This document shows, in pieces, positions 8,715-17,585 of a DNA stretch of 64,000 nucleotides (its first letter is position 1; each line of letters begins with the position of its first letter). Position numbers and translations under genes: made by a program. The stretch is from Caldilineaceae bacterium (GTDB lineage Bacteria > Chloroflexota > Anaerolineae > Caldilineales > Caldilineaceae): assembly GCA_026645575.1 (NCBI GenBank), contig JAPKMW010000023.1:49872-113871 (forward strand). The letters run 5' to 3'. The notes beneath the pieces were generated by a model, which did not search any database, was not told the origin of the DNA, and was given only the letters and a program-made list of their open reading frames with translations.

Positions 8715-9824
8715 ATGGCAAATCCAGTGCGCATTGGGGTAGTCGGCTGTGGCAGTGTGATGCAGCGACCCTATACTGGTCAGATTAACCCGCTCAAGAT
8801 GCGCGGGTTGGTAGAAACTGTCGTTGCTTGTGATGTGAAAGAGGAACGACGGGAGAAGATGCTCGGCCCCGGTTTTGGCTACCAACGCTTCACCACTGAT
8901 TTTGAAGAGGTGGTGGGCGCCGATGATGTGGATTTGGTGTTGATCACCACCTCTATGCAAGAGCATGGCATGATCACCAAAGCGGCGCTACAGGCCGGCA
9001 AGCACGTCTTGGTCGAAAAGCCGATGTCCAGCAATCTAGCCGAGGCGGCGGAAATTGTCGAGATGGCAAAGAGCAGCAAAGGCTACCTTGTGCCGGCCCC
9101 CCATGTCATCCTCAGCCCCACCTATCAACGCATGTGGAAACATATTCACCGGGGCGATATTGGTCAACCCTATCTGGCGCGCGCCTTCTACGGTTGGGCC
9201 GGGCCAAGTTGGGGGCAGTGGTTCTATAAACAGGGCGGCGGTTCGATGTTCGACCTGGGCGTCTATAACGTCGTCAGTTTGACCGGTTTCCTGGGGCCAG
9301 CCAAGCGGGTCACGGGTCTGGTCGGTACGGCCATTCCAGAGCGCCTGGTCGAAGGCAAAATGATGAAGGTGGAGACGGACGACAACGCCCACATCTGTAT
9401 CGAGTTTGCCAATACCTGCTACGCTGTCATCACCACCGGCTTCACCATTCAGAAGTATCGCGTGCCAGCCATCGAAATTTATGGCAGCGAAGGCACGATC
9501 CAAATGATGGGCGACGATTGGGATCCGGAAGGCTTTGAACTCTGGCAAAACAAAGAAGGGGCATGGAAAGTTTTTGAGGAAACCCACCCCAACTGGCCCT
9601 GGACCGATGGCATCAATCATCTGGTCGAGTGTATCCGCGAAGGCAAGAAGCCGATCATCACCCCCGAACATGCTTACCATGTGATCGAGATCATGGAAGC
9701 CGCCCGCGCCGCCGGGAAGGATGGCCAACGCCGCGAGATCCAAAGCACCTTCACGCCGCCCAACTTCTTCACGGCGGAAGAGGAAGCGGAAGCGGTTCAT
9801 TTACGGCACGATCGAACGAATTAA
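8715..9824 (+). CDS. Gfo/Idh/MocA family oxidoreductase
   Basis: 369 residues. VGVVGCGSVMQRPY-type Rossmann loop at about residues 7-20, LVEKPMSS with the EKP Lys near residue 102, and a full C-terminal domain ending in a charged tail. AAGGAG at 8701-8706 sits 8 nt before the ATG. It differs clearly from the enzyme at 6101 and probably acts on a related polyol or sugar. The cupin gene downstream may belong to the same pathway, although a long hairpin separates them. Confidence 0.87.
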   Translation: MANPVRIGVVGCGSVMQRPYTGQINPLKMRGLVETVVACDVKEERREKMLGPGFGYQRFTTDFEEVVGADDVDLVLITTSMQEHGMITKAALQAGKHVLVEKPMSSNLAEAAEIVEMAKSSKGYLVPAPHVILSPTYQRMWKHIHRGDIGQPYLARAFYGWAGPSWGQWFYKQGGGSMFDLGVYNVVSLTGFLGPAKRVTGLVGTAIPERLVEGKMMKVETDDNAHICIEFANTCYAVITTGFTIQKYRVPAIEIYGSEGTIQMMGDDWDPEGFELWQNKEGAWKVFEETHPNWPWTDGINHLVECIREGKKPIITPEHAYHVIEIMEAARAAGKDGQRREIQSTFTPPNFFTAEEEAEAVHLRHDRTN

Positions 9825-9833
9825 ATCATTCAT

Positions 9834-9902
9834 GGAGAATGGAAAATCATTCATGGTTAATGATGGTCGGTGCGCCGACTCATTAACCATTTTCCATTCT
9901 CT
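9834..9902. repeat. Nested long hairpin between Gfo/Idh and cupin genes
   Basis: Three nested complementary segments pair in order: 9835-9847 with 9889-9901, 9853-9863 with 9880-9890 (the last two bases shared with the first pairing), and GTCGG 9866-9870 with CCGAC 9875-9879. The result is an almost continuous 67-nt hairpin rich in A/T. The cupin ATG follows 20 nt later without a clear RBS, so the structure could affect its translation. Confidence 0.8.
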
Positions 9903-9922
9903 ATTTTCCATTAATAATTATT

Positions 9923-10774
9923 ATGGCATATAAACCTTCTCCACGTCCAACCTTTTCTGAACCGACCCATCTGCGCTACGACGCGGTGACGCGCTATTTG
10001 TGGGGCGACCCGGTGGCCGGCACCGTGGCCGATTGGATCTATGTTTCGACTGACAAGATTCACCAGATCATTTACGGCTTGGCGCCCGGCGGGGAATTTC
10101 GCCATTCAGACGAATTCCGCACGATTTTTGCTGCCGATCTGGTCTACTATGTCCTCAGCGGCACTATGGTGATCCTCAACCCGGCCACCGGTGAGGTGCA
10201 TCGCGTGCAGCCGGGAGAAGCGGCCTTTTTCCGCCGCGATACGTGGCATCATGCCTTTAACTATAGCCGCGAACCGCTGCGTGTTCTCGAGTATTTTGCC
10301 CCGCCGCCATCGCAAGGAACCTCTGGGGCTTATGCCCGTAAACAACCTTTATTGACCGAAATTAAATACGGACAAAATCACGCCTTGGGCCGTTGGCCGA
10401 TGGCACGCGAGGAAATTCAACGGGATTTTACCATCCATGTTTTACGCGAACAGGATCAGCTTTGGCGCTACGAAGGGGAACATGGGCAGGAGGTCCTGGT
10501 TGGTCTCCTGGTAGCGACCGAACATTTAACCGTCGGCAAGATGTATCTGTTGCCTGGTCAGCACACCAGTCTCCAAACGCATGGCGGCGATGAAAGCCTT
10601 TATCTGCTAGAGGGGACACTCAACATGCACTGTCCCGAAAAAGAGGGACAGCAATGGTTTGAACTGAAACCGCAGGACGGTTTTTACATCCCTGCCGGCG
10701 CGCCCCACGCCTATTACAACATGACCGACAAACCCGTGACGCTGCTCTTTGGCGTGGCGCCAACCTATCAATAG
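9923..10774 (+). CDS. Bicupin (double cupin) protein
   Basis: 283 residues with two cupin barrels. The first is around residues 55-135 (YVLSGTMVILNP, QPGEAAFFRRDTWHHAFNY), the second around 195-280 (LPGQHTSLQTHGGDESLYLL, IPAGAPHAYYN). The His/Glu pattern of a metal site is present in the second barrel (H-x-G-x-E then H) and degenerate in the first. Bicupins include sugar isomerases, dioxygenases and oxalate decarboxylases; the context favours a sugar-acid role, but this is inference. No good RBS precedes the ATG. Confidence 0.75.
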   Translation: MAYKPSPRPTFSEPTHLRYDAVTRYLWGDPVAGTVADWIYVSTDKIHQIIYGLAPGGEFRHSDEFRTIFAADLVYYVLSGTMVILNPATGEVHRVQPGEAAFFRRDTWHHAFNYSREPLRVLEYFAPPPSQGTSGAYARKQPLLTEIKYGQNHALGRWPMAREEIQRDFTIHVLREQDQLWRYEGEHGQEVLVGLLVATEHLTVGKMYLLPGQHTSLQTHGGDESLYLLEGTLNMHCPEKEGQQWFELKPQDGFYIPAGAPHAYYNMTDKPVTLLFGVAPTYQ

Positions 10775-11371
10775 GCTAATCCGTTACTGCCTGAATCCGT
10801 TGTTGTGTTGTATAATGGGGAAGAGAAGTGGACGGCCCCAAACAATATTGCCGAATTGATTGATGATGAGCCGGTGCTGGGTAAGCACAGTTTAAACTTT
10901 GAACACTTTGTGATTGCAGAAAACCGGTATGGTAAAGAAGCCTTGTTAGCCATACGGAATATTGTTTCAACCCTGTTCCTGGCCGAAGTACACTATGATT
11001 TACCGCTCCTGGTTGAACAACTGTTAGCCCTCTTTGAACAGGAGGATGACAAACAAGCGCTCTCGCTCTTCTTAAATTGGTTTCGCCAACTGGCCGCACG
11101 AGGGTATATTCCGCCCCAGGATTTTGCGCAAATCGAGCAGGAATATCGGACGAAAGAAGAGGTGACAAGTATGTTGATAAAAGCACTGGAACGCGAACGG
11201 GAGTCCATCCGCCAGCGAGCAATTGAGGAAACGACCGAAGCACGAAACCGCCAAATTGTACGCGCAATGGTGGAGAAAGGCTTTGCCCACTCACTCATTG
11301 CCGAAGTTACACAACTTTCGGTAGAAGAAGTTGAACGTCTGCTCACCGAGGAGCCAGTCCCTAATCGGTAG
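10775..11371 (+). pseudogene. 5'-truncated Rpn-type (PD-(D/E)XK) transposase-like nuclease
   Basis: The frame runs directly from the cupin stop codon: PLLPESVVVLYNGEEKW, then a helical body and a charged coiled-coil-like tail (KALERERESIRQRAIEETTE) and an HTH-like end. VVLYNG-x-x-x-W is the motif in the middle of Rpn/YhgA-like (PF04754) recombination-promoting nucleases. Their catalytic N-terminal domain of roughly 110-130 residues is absent. A 188-residue product could still be made from the GTG at 10805. The junction with the cupin stop suggests an old deletion or insertion boundary. Confidence 0.7.
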
Positions 11372-11397
11372 GCAGCTTTAGCAAGAGGAGTAAACGT

Positions 11398-12390
11398 ATG
11401 TCGATAGCCGGAATTTTGATCGGGTTTATCGCCTGGTTTGCGGTGCGTTATATTCTGACCAGCTTCTACACGGTGGATCAGAATGAGCGCGCCGTCAAGA
11501 CCAGTTTTGGTCGCGCCGAACGGGTCGGTAGTGCGACCACCCTTGACACCCCGTTGGCCGAAACGCTGCGCGACCATGAACGGGAGCGCTACGCCTGGCC
11601 GCAAGTGCGGGTTATCGGGCCGGGCGGTCCCTATTTTAAGTGGCCGTGGGAACGCATCTATAAAGTTTCTGTGGCGACAGAAACGATGAATATGGCGAAG
11701 GATTTGCAAGACCCCACCGCCAACCGCAACGGCGCCATGCTGGAGGCTGTCACCAAAGACCAGCTTAATACTGGACTGGAAGGGCAGATCCGCTACCGGG
11801 TCTCTGAACGCAATTTGTACGCCTATCTCTTTGGCGTCAAGCAGCCGATTGTTCACACGATGGGTTACTTTGTCTCCATCCTGCGCGAACGGATTGCCAG
11901 CTTTGAAGCGCCCAGTGCACCCTTGATCGACACGATGAGCGCTGAAGAGATCAACATCATGGCCGGCATCTCGATCAATGACATTCGCAAAAATCTGAGC
12001 GCCCTCAACGACCAGATGGAAGCCGATTGCCGCTCTTCCGAGGCGCGTTACGGCATTCTGCTCGACGCCTCACTCATTACCGGCATCGATCCGCCCCAGG
12101 AAGTCGAATCGGCGCTGGCGGCGATCAATACCGCGCACAATCTGGTCTCCTCTGATATTAGCCTGGCCCAGGCTTCTGCTGATCAGAAGATTGTCCAATC
12201 TAAGCGGGCTGTGGAAATTGAAACGCTCAAGGCGCGGGCCGAAGTCGAGCCGTTACAAGCGCTGGCTGAACAACTCACCGCGCTCAAAGCCGGTGGCGGT
12301 GACGTGTTGCAAGCCTATTTACGCAATGTCCGCCTGCAACTTTACGCCCAGGCGCAGCAGGTGATTATGGAGGAGCGCAACCATGGGTGA
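11398..12390 (+). CDS. SPFH/band-7 membrane protein A
   Basis: 330 residues. One N-terminal transmembrane helix (residues 3-20) is followed by an SPFH domain (VDQNERAVKTSFGRAERV onward, about 25-230) and an alpha-helical C-terminal stretch with QASADQKIVQSKRAVEIE, typical of stomatin/prohibitin/HflK coiled coils. Such proteins form ring-like membrane scaffolds that organise proteases or lipid domains. AGAGGAG precedes the ATG. Its stop overlaps the start of the next SPFH gene by 8 bp, an HflK-HflC-like pairing, though no FtsH gene is nearby. Confidence 0.85.
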   Translation: MSIAGILIGFIAWFAVRYILTSFYTVDQNERAVKTSFGRAERVGSATTLDTPLAETLRDHERERYAWPQVRVIGPGGPYFKWPWERIYKVSVATETMNMAKDLQDPTANRNGAMLEAVTKDQLNTGLEGQIRYRVSERNLYAYLFGVKQPIVHTMGYFVSILRERIASFEAPSAPLIDTMSAEEINIMAGISINDIRKNLSALNDQMEADCRSSEARYGILLDASLITGIDPPQEVESALAAINTAHNLVSSDISLAQASADQKIVQSKRAVEIETLKARAEVEPLQALAEQLTALKAGGGDVLQAYLRNVRLQLYAQAQQVIMEERNHG

Positions 12391-13288
12391 GTTTTTAACA
12401 GCCGCTGCGGTTACGTTTGTTGTCCTGCTTGTAGGCGAACCCATTCTCAAAGGGATCGCCCGCATGTTTGGCGTCTATGATGTTGTAGAAGAGGGCACCA
12501 GCCATGTCTATGTCCTCTTCGGCAAAGTGTACGGTGTCCTCACCGAACCGGGGTTGTATTTCCTTTGGGTCAAACTTGGGCCGATGGCTGCCATTGTGCG
12601 CTGGTTTGGCCGCCGCTATGTGTTGGATATGCGGCTCGACCAGAAGTATCTGCGCAGCCTGCCGGTCAATTCGGAAGAAGGCGCGCCCATGGGCATTGGT
12701 GTCTGGTATGAGATGTTTATCAGCGATCCGGTTGCTTATCTCTTCAAAAATGCCGACCCGCAAGGCTCGCTCTCGGCCAACGTGAGCAACGCCACTGTGC
12801 GCACCCTGAGCAATATGCCGCTGGCCGATATGTTGGAGACGCGCCACAAGATGAGCCAGACTGTGCGCGCCGAAGTGTCGCCCAAATCGACCGAGTGGGG
12901 CTATAAGCTGGGGTCGGTCTATATTCGCAAGGTGCATTTCCGTGATGCCCAGATGATCCGCCAAATTGAAGAAAAGGTGGTCAACCGTCTGCGCCAGGTC
13001 ACGGCGGCGATTCGCCAGGATGGTGCCAACCAGGTGAGTATCATCACCAGCAAGGCTGAGCGCGAAGCGGCGGTCGAATTCGGGAAAGCCAACGCCATGC
13101 GCCCCAAGATTGTCGGTGAGGCGTTACGCCAGATTTCCGTCGATAAGGATGTCGCCGATGCGCTCTTCGAGATTCTCGAAACGCAACGGGTGTTGGATGG
13201 CGAGGCGCAAATCACCTTGATCCCGCCCGGCAATAATTTATTGGCGCAGTTGGTGGCAGCCGATCCGAGTGATAAGGTGACAGGGTGA
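12383..13288 (+). CDS. SPFH/band-7 membrane protein B
   Basis: 301 residues. An N-terminal hydrophobic helix (residues 4-20) is followed by an SPFH-like domain (VVEEGTSHVYVLFGKVYGVL, about 30-210) and a helical tail. It starts inside the previous gene, so the two are translationally coupled and probably form hetero-oligomers. Sequence similarity to its partner is low beyond the fold. A flotillin/stomatin-type scaffold role is inferred. Confidence 0.8.
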   Translation: MGEFLTAAAVTFVVLLVGEPILKGIARMFGVYDVVEEGTSHVYVLFGKVYGVLTEPGLYFLWVKLGPMAAIVRWFGRRYVLDMRLDQKYLRSLPVNSEEGAPMGIGVWYEMFISDPVAYLFKNADPQGSLSANVSNATVRTLSNMPLADMLETRHKMSQTVRAEVSPKSTEWGYKLGSVYIRKVHFRDAQMIRQIEEKVVNRLRQVTAAIRQDGANQVSIITSKAEREAAVEFGKANAMRPKIVGEALRQISVDKDVADALFEILETQRVLDGEAQITLIPPGNNLLAQLVAADPSDKVTG

Positions 13289-13575
13289 CAAGGTAGATGC
13301 GGCTTCCATGCGCATCAAGATAAGGGGTTTTGAGAACTCTAGCGACTTGGCTGTCACCCTGAAAGGGTCTCTAGCGTACAATACCCTGGAGATTCTTTCA
13401 GAATGACAGGCGGTCCCTGGTTGTTTTTCGGCAAAAATTCCTTAGGCTTGATGCCCATGGGCATCGAAACCGCACCTACCGTACCCACGATTGCCAGAAA
13501 GTAACGCTTTATACAGGAGTAATGGGTTACTTTCTGTGCTGCTCGTGAGTATATCATTGGCAGCGTGTTCAAGTG
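13289..13575. other. Gene-free gap with small palindromes
   Basis: No coding sequence is visible. The gap holds an 11-bp inverted repeat (13495-13505/13526-13536), a 16-bp perfect palindrome at 13450-13465, and GTGACAGGGTGACAAGG-type repeat DNA near 13275-13292 that resembles units at 18997 and 54131. No clear promoter for the ROK gene can be defined. Confidence 0.6.
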
Positions 13576-14493
13576 ATGGGCAACAGTGTTATGGCAGGCT
13601 ATGCAATCGGGTTAGATGTGGGCGGCACCAAGGTGGCCGGCGGCGTGGTGGATTGCACCAGCGGGGCACTCATGTTCCGCGAAGTCATTCCTACCCTGGC
13701 GCAGCGCGGCGGTGAAGCGGTGCTGGCCGATTGTCTTGCCCTGGCGGTGCGCTTAGAGGCATGGGCGCACAACCAGGGCAAAGCGATTGCCGGGGTGGGC
13801 ATGGGCGTCTGTGAACTGGTTGATCCGCACGGCAATGTCACCAGCGCCTACAATTTTGACTGGCGCCACCTGCCAGTGCAACGACGGTTAGCGGAAATTG
13901 CCCCGGCGGTCGTGGCGTCCGATGTGCGAGCAGCAGCGCTAGCGGAAGCGCGCTATGGCGCCGGCAGAGCGTATGATCTCTTTTGTTACGTCACCGTCGG
14001 CACAGGAATTAGCTCCTGTGTCGTGCAAGCGGGCAAACCCCTGGCCGGGGCGCGCGGCAATGCGCTGGTGCTGGCTACCATGCCGTTGACGACAACCTGC
14101 ACCACCTGTGGCGCTATTCTACACCCGGTGCTAGAAGAGTTCGCGGCCGGGCCGGCATTGCTGGCGCGTTATCACCAAGCCGGCGGACGAGCGTTGCCAA
14201 ACGGCCAGGCGCTCTTTGCGGCAGTGACCGATGGTGATACACTGGCCGTTGAGGTTGTGCGCTCTGCCGGGGAAGCGCTAGGCAATAGTGTTGCTTTTCT
14301 ATGTAATGTTCTGGACCCGGCAGCCGTCATTGTAGGCGGCGGGTTGGGGTTGGCCGGCGGGTTGTATTGGGAGGCCTTTGTCACCGCCACCCGCGCCCAT
14401 ATTTATGCCGAAGATACGCGTGCGTTGCCCATTCTACCGGCAGCGTTGGGTGTGGATGCGGGGCTAATCGGAGCAGCAGCGACCGTTTTTTAA
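13576..14493 (+). CDS. ROK-family sugar kinase or regulator-like protein
   Basis: 305 residues from ATG 13576; a GTG at 13573 and an ATG at 13591 are alternatives. The N-terminal ATP-binding loop is GLDVGGTKVAGG. YVTVGTGIS and the C-terminal VIVGGGLGLAGG are standard for ROK kinases. A CTTCG motif stands where the Cys-rich zinc site of the family lies, but only two Cys are seen. There is no N-terminal HTH, so it is a kinase (glucokinase/N-acetylhexosamine type) rather than a repressor. It could phosphorylate a sugar imported by the ABC system at 17586-21107. Confidence 0.82.
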   Translation: MGNSVMAGYAIGLDVGGTKVAGGVVDCTSGALMFREVIPTLAQRGGEAVLADCLALAVRLEAWAHNQGKAIAGVGMGVCELVDPHGNVTSAYNFDWRHLPVQRRLAEIAPAVVASDVRAAALAEARYGAGRAYDLFCYVTVGTGISSCVVQAGKPLAGARGNALVLATMPLTTTCTTCGAILHPVLEEFAAGPALLARYHQAGGRALPNGQALFAAVTDGDTLAVEVVRSAGEALGNSVAFLCNVLDPAAVIVGGGLGLAGGLYWEAFVTATRAHIYAEDTRALPILPAALGVDAGLIGAAATVF

Positions 14494-14504
14494 AGACAAT
14501 GTGT

Positions 14505-14534
14505 CCGTAGGAAAGACTTTAGTCTTTCCTACGG
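14505..14534. repeat. Perfect 14-bp inverted repeat
   Basis: Arms 14505-14518 and 14521-14534 are perfectly complementary with a 2-nt loop, starting 12 nt after the ROK stop. There is no T-run after it. Confidence 0.85.
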
Positions 14535-14551
14535 TGTCGATCGGGATTCTT

Positions 14552-15493
14552 ATGACAGAGATCACAAAAACAACCTGGGTTATCGGCGATATTCATGGGA
14601 TGTACGATCCATTGCATGCGCTGATCAATCGGTTAGACAACGAATCGCTGGACAAATTCATCTTTACCGGCGACTATATCGATCACGGCCCGTCCTCCAA
14701 GGCGGTCATTGACCTGATCATGAGTTTGGGTGACAAAGCGGTGACGCTGATCGGCAACCATGAGCATCTGCTGCTACAAACGCTCTTTGATGAGAATTTC
14801 AAGGAGCGTTGGGGCAGCCGCATCTGGGAAGAGAATGCCGCTGAGAGTACGGTGCGTTCGTTTGGTTGTAAGGACATTGAAGACTTTGCCGCCAACGTTG
14901 ACCCCAACTATTTGGAATTTTTCAAAAAGCTCAAATGCTTTCATGTCGAAGAGTTTAGCAGCGATGCGAACGCGATCAAGTTTCTCTTTGTCCATGCCGG
15001 CGTCATGCCCCGGCTTTCGCTGGCCGAACAGATGACCGCCACCGATTACCTGGCGCACAATGCGTTGATGGACGCCCATCGCATCTGGATCGAAGATTCC
15101 TTTATCTGGATTCGCAGCGATTTCTTCCGCGCTGATCCCAGCCATTGGGGCGACTATGTGGTCATTCACGGTCACACGCCCACCCATCTGCTGCCCCATT
15201 CGCTGTCCAAATTTGATCTGGAAAAGGATCTGCACAAAAAGACCCAGCTCTACTTGCGCCCCCACCCGGAAGAGGAAGAGCGCATTGTCTCGATTGACAT
15301 TGACACCGGTGCGGCCTTTGGCAAACGGCTTACCGCCTTGGGCTTGCGCCCGACGGCGTTCGAGTATGGCTACTATACGATCGAAGTGTTGCAACTGGAT
15401 TATCAACAAGGCTATTACCGCGCCCAACCCTTTGTGCGCGACCGGATTCATATCAAGGCCTTGCCGAAAATAACAGCAACGCCAGACAATTGA
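14552..15493 (+). CDS. PPP-type Ser/Thr protein phosphatase (metallophosphoesterase)
   Basis: 313 residues from ATG 14552. The frame extends upstream to a GTG at 14501, but that stretch is the hairpin and is rejected as coding. The three metallophosphoesterase signatures are present in order: GDIHG with Asp13 and His15, GDYIDHGP near residue 50, and GNHEH near residue 76, with downstream His residues (VIHGHTP) completing the dinuclear metal site. This is the PPP/ApaH-like bacterial class, acting on phosphoproteins or dinucleoside polyphosphates. It may counterbalance the Ser/Thr kinase encoded at 54223, but they are 39 kb apart. Confidence 0.85.
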   Translation: MTEITKTTWVIGDIHGMYDPLHALINRLDNESLDKFIFTGDYIDHGPSSKAVIDLIMSLGDKAVTLIGNHEHLLLQTLFDENFKERWGSRIWEENAAESTVRSFGCKDIEDFAANVDPNYLEFFKKLKCFHVEEFSSDANAIKFLFVHAGVMPRLSLAEQMTATDYLAHNALMDAHRIWIEDSFIWIRSDFFRADPSHWGDYVVIHGHTPTHLLPHSLSKFDLEKDLHKKTQLYLRPHPEEEERIVSIDIDTGAAFGKRLTALGLRPTAFEYGYYTIEVLQLDYQQGYYRAQPFVRDRIHIKALPKITATPDN

Positions 15494-15662
15494 AGAATTC
15501 CTTGATGATTTTCCGACAGTGTCCATCGAACAGACACTGGCCATCGCGGCAACCCGCTGGGAAGCGGGCTGCGCCTCAACTTTGAGGATTACACGAGGCG
15601 ATGACCGCCTCCCGTTTCCCGGCAGGTTCTATACGCCGCTCGTTTTCAACCGGAACTTCGTC

Positions 15663-15774
15663 GCCTTGAACTAAAGTTCAGGCTAAAAACCCAAGTCGGC
15701 TAAAGCCGACTGTTGGCTTAGAAATAGTCAGCTTGAGCTGACTTACGCTATCAGCCTGAACTTTAGTTCAAGGC
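15663..15774. repeat. Three-way-junction repeat element
   Basis: A perfect 22-bp outer stem (15663-15684/15753-15774) encloses two separate perfect 8-bp hairpins with 2-nt loops: 15694-15701/15704-15711 and 15726-15733/15736-15743. The gap 15494-15786 holds no gene; its left part (15494-15660) has only a weak 6-bp GC hairpin near 15556. The following ATG (15787) is 12 nt after the outer stem. Confidence 0.85.
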
Positions 15775-15786
15775 TGAATCGCATGA

Positions 15787-16653
15787 ATGATTGCTATGTC
15801 CAAAAACACGCTCCTACGCCAGCAGTACCAACAAGTGAAAACCGGCAACCACTGGACAACTTGGCCCCTCATCCGTGAGCTGCGTACCCTCCGCTTGCGC
15901 CGGTTGCAACCGTTAGGGGGCGGGCGTTCCAGCGGCTTGTCGATCATTCGCTACTATTGGGCTGATTTCCTCGAACAACATCAAGCCGATATTCGCGGCC
16001 ACGCCCTGGAAATCGGCGAGACGACGACGATCAAACAATATGGCGGCGACCGGCTCACCCAGGCCGACGCGCTGGATCTGGCGGCTCATACCCCTGAAGT
16101 GAAGGTGGTGGCCGACCTGAGCCGGGCCGATCATGTGGCAGGGGATACCTATGACTGCTTTGTGGTGCAATTCACCACCGCAGTGATCTACGACCTGGAC
16201 GCCTTTGTCTACCATGCCGTCCGCTTGCTCAAACCGGGGGGTGTCCTGCTCATCAACTTCTGGTGTGTGGACTTTTATCTACATCGGGGCTTGGACATGG
16301 GAACAGGGGCGCCGCTCTATATGTACCACTGGTCAACGCCGATTGGCATTCATAACTTGTTGCACAATTTGGGCCTGGGCGAGAGCGATTATCAGATGCA
16401 AGTCTATGGTAACCTGATGGCGCGCATGGCCTTCTTGTTAAATATCCCCGCTCGTGAATTGACCGCACAAGAACGCAATCATGTTGACCCCGGCCAGCCG
16501 TTGCTCATCTGTGCGCGCATTGTGAAACCAGTAGATTGGTCGCCACCGAAACCGACCTATCGTGATCCAATCTGGCTGCCCACCAACGCCCCCGCCAACC
16601 TCAGCCGTGGCACTGGTCACTATGGCGACGAATACGAAGGAAAACGCTCATGA
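15787..16653 (+). CDS. SAM-dependent methyltransferase-like protein
   Basis: 288 residues. IRYYWADFLEQHQADIRGHALEIGE matches a class I methyltransferase subfamily in which a Y-Y-x-E-x-F-L segment precedes V/A-L-E-I-G; these often lie in glycan gene clusters. Further blocks are VVADLSRADHV, YDCFVVQFTT and LLKPGGVLLINF (post-II motif). The substrate is unknown. The stop overlaps the start of the PhyH gene by 4 bp (ATGA), so the two are coupled and may modify the same molecule. ATG 15796 is an alternative start. Confidence 0.75.
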   Translation: MIAMSKNTLLRQQYQQVKTGNHWTTWPLIRELRTLRLRRLQPLGGGRSSGLSIIRYYWADFLEQHQADIRGHALEIGETTTIKQYGGDRLTQADALDLAAHTPEVKVVADLSRADHVAGDTYDCFVVQFTTAVIYDLDAFVYHAVRLLKPGGVLLINFWCVDFYLHRGLDMGTGAPLYMYHWSTPIGIHNLLHNLGLGESDYQMQVYGNLMARMAFLLNIPARELTAQERNHVDPGQPLLICARIVKPVDWSPPKPTYRDPIWLPTNAPANLSRGTGHYGDEYEGKRS

Positions 16654-17459
16654 TCCAACCAACCCTGACCTTGACCCCCGACCAAATCCACTTTTTTCAG
16701 CAGAACGGCTATCTCACTCTCCCCGCCATCACCACTGCCGCCGAAGTGGAACAACTCCAAGCCATCTATGACCAACTTTTCGCCCAGAAGGCCGGGCGCG
16801 ACCAGGGCGATCATCTCGATCTGGTGACGACGGACGAGGATGATCAGAAGCCGGTATTGCCCCAGATTCTCAATCCCGGCAAATATGCGCCGGCGCTGCT
16901 TGACACCCTTTTCCGCGCCAATGCCGCAGCCATTGTCAAACAGTTGCTTGGCCCGGAAGCAACCCTGGGCGGCGACCATGCCATCCTCAAACCGCCCCAC
17001 ACCGATGCCGCCACCCCCTGGCACCAGGATGAAGCTTATTGGGACGCTGAGAAAGAATACCACTCTCTAAGTATTTGGATTCCTTTGCAAGAAGCGACGC
17101 TGGAAAATGGTTGCATGTGGTTTGTCCCCGGCACCCACCGGCACGATGTCTTGCCCCATCATCCCATCGGCAATGATCCGCGGGTGATTGGGCTGGAAGT
17201 GGATGATGTCGAGGCGCGGATCGCCAATGCTGTCGCCTGCCCGATTCCTGCCGGCGGCGCCACCTTGCACCATTCCCGCACCTTGCATTACACTGGCCCT
17301 AACCGCACGGATCACCCGCGTCGCGCCTATATTGTCGGTTGTGGCGTGCCGGCCAAACAACGGGCCGCCCCTCGCGATTTTTATTGGCAAACCATGCAGA
17401 AAACGCAATGGCATGAACGGGCTGCCAAAGCGGCCAGCAAAGCAATGGGACAAAGCTAA
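16650..17459 (+). CDS. Phytanoyl-CoA dioxygenase family protein, second copy
   Basis: 269 residues. WHQDEAYW gives His125 and Asp127; LHYTGPN gives His213, followed by an Arg-rich stretch for 2-oxoglutarate. ATLENGCMWFVPGTHRHDVL is the usual strand-turn region of PhyH enzymes. It overlaps the methyltransferase by 4 bp. It is only distantly similar to the PhyH protein at 7831, so not a recent duplicate. Confidence 0.87.
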   Translation: MIQPTLTLTPDQIHFFQQNGYLTLPAITTAAEVEQLQAIYDQLFAQKAGRDQGDHLDLVTTDEDDQKPVLPQILNPGKYAPALLDTLFRANAAAIVKQLLGPEATLGGDHAILKPPHTDAATPWHQDEAYWDAEKEYHSLSIWIPLQEATLENGCMWFVPGTHRHDVLPHHPIGNDPRVIGLEVDDVEARIANAVACPIPAGGATLHHSRTLHYTGPNRTDHPRRAYIVGCGVPAKQRAAPRDFYWQTMQKTQWHERAAKAASKAMGQS

Positions 17460-17506
17460 AAGATGAAGCAAAAGATGCATTAACCATTACAAAGGCGATT
17501 CGCCAA

Positions 17507-17534
17507 TTCACCCGGAAATTGTTTTCGTTATAAT
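17507..17534 (+). promoter_or_regulatory. Candidate promoter of the sugar ABC transporter operon
   Basis: A perfect TATAAT at 17529-17534 stands 52 bp before the start codon, with a weak -35 (TTCACC at 17507-17512, 16 bp spacing). GGCGATTCGCC just upstream (about 17494-17504) is a short palindrome that might be an operator. Confidence 0.5.
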
Positions 17535-17585
17535 ACCCCTAATTATCCATTCTGATCATATTCAACTACCAAGGAGGATCTACCA

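Noticed and set aside
9036..9800. 254-residue minus-strand ORF opposite a Gfo/Idh gene
   Set aside because: Shadow frame; the plus strand encodes a complete oxidoreductase with Rossmann and EKP motifs.
14501..14551. Upstream GTG start for the phosphatase
   Set aside because: The added codons are the perfect hairpin 14505-14534; the ATG at 14552 starts right at the conserved domain.
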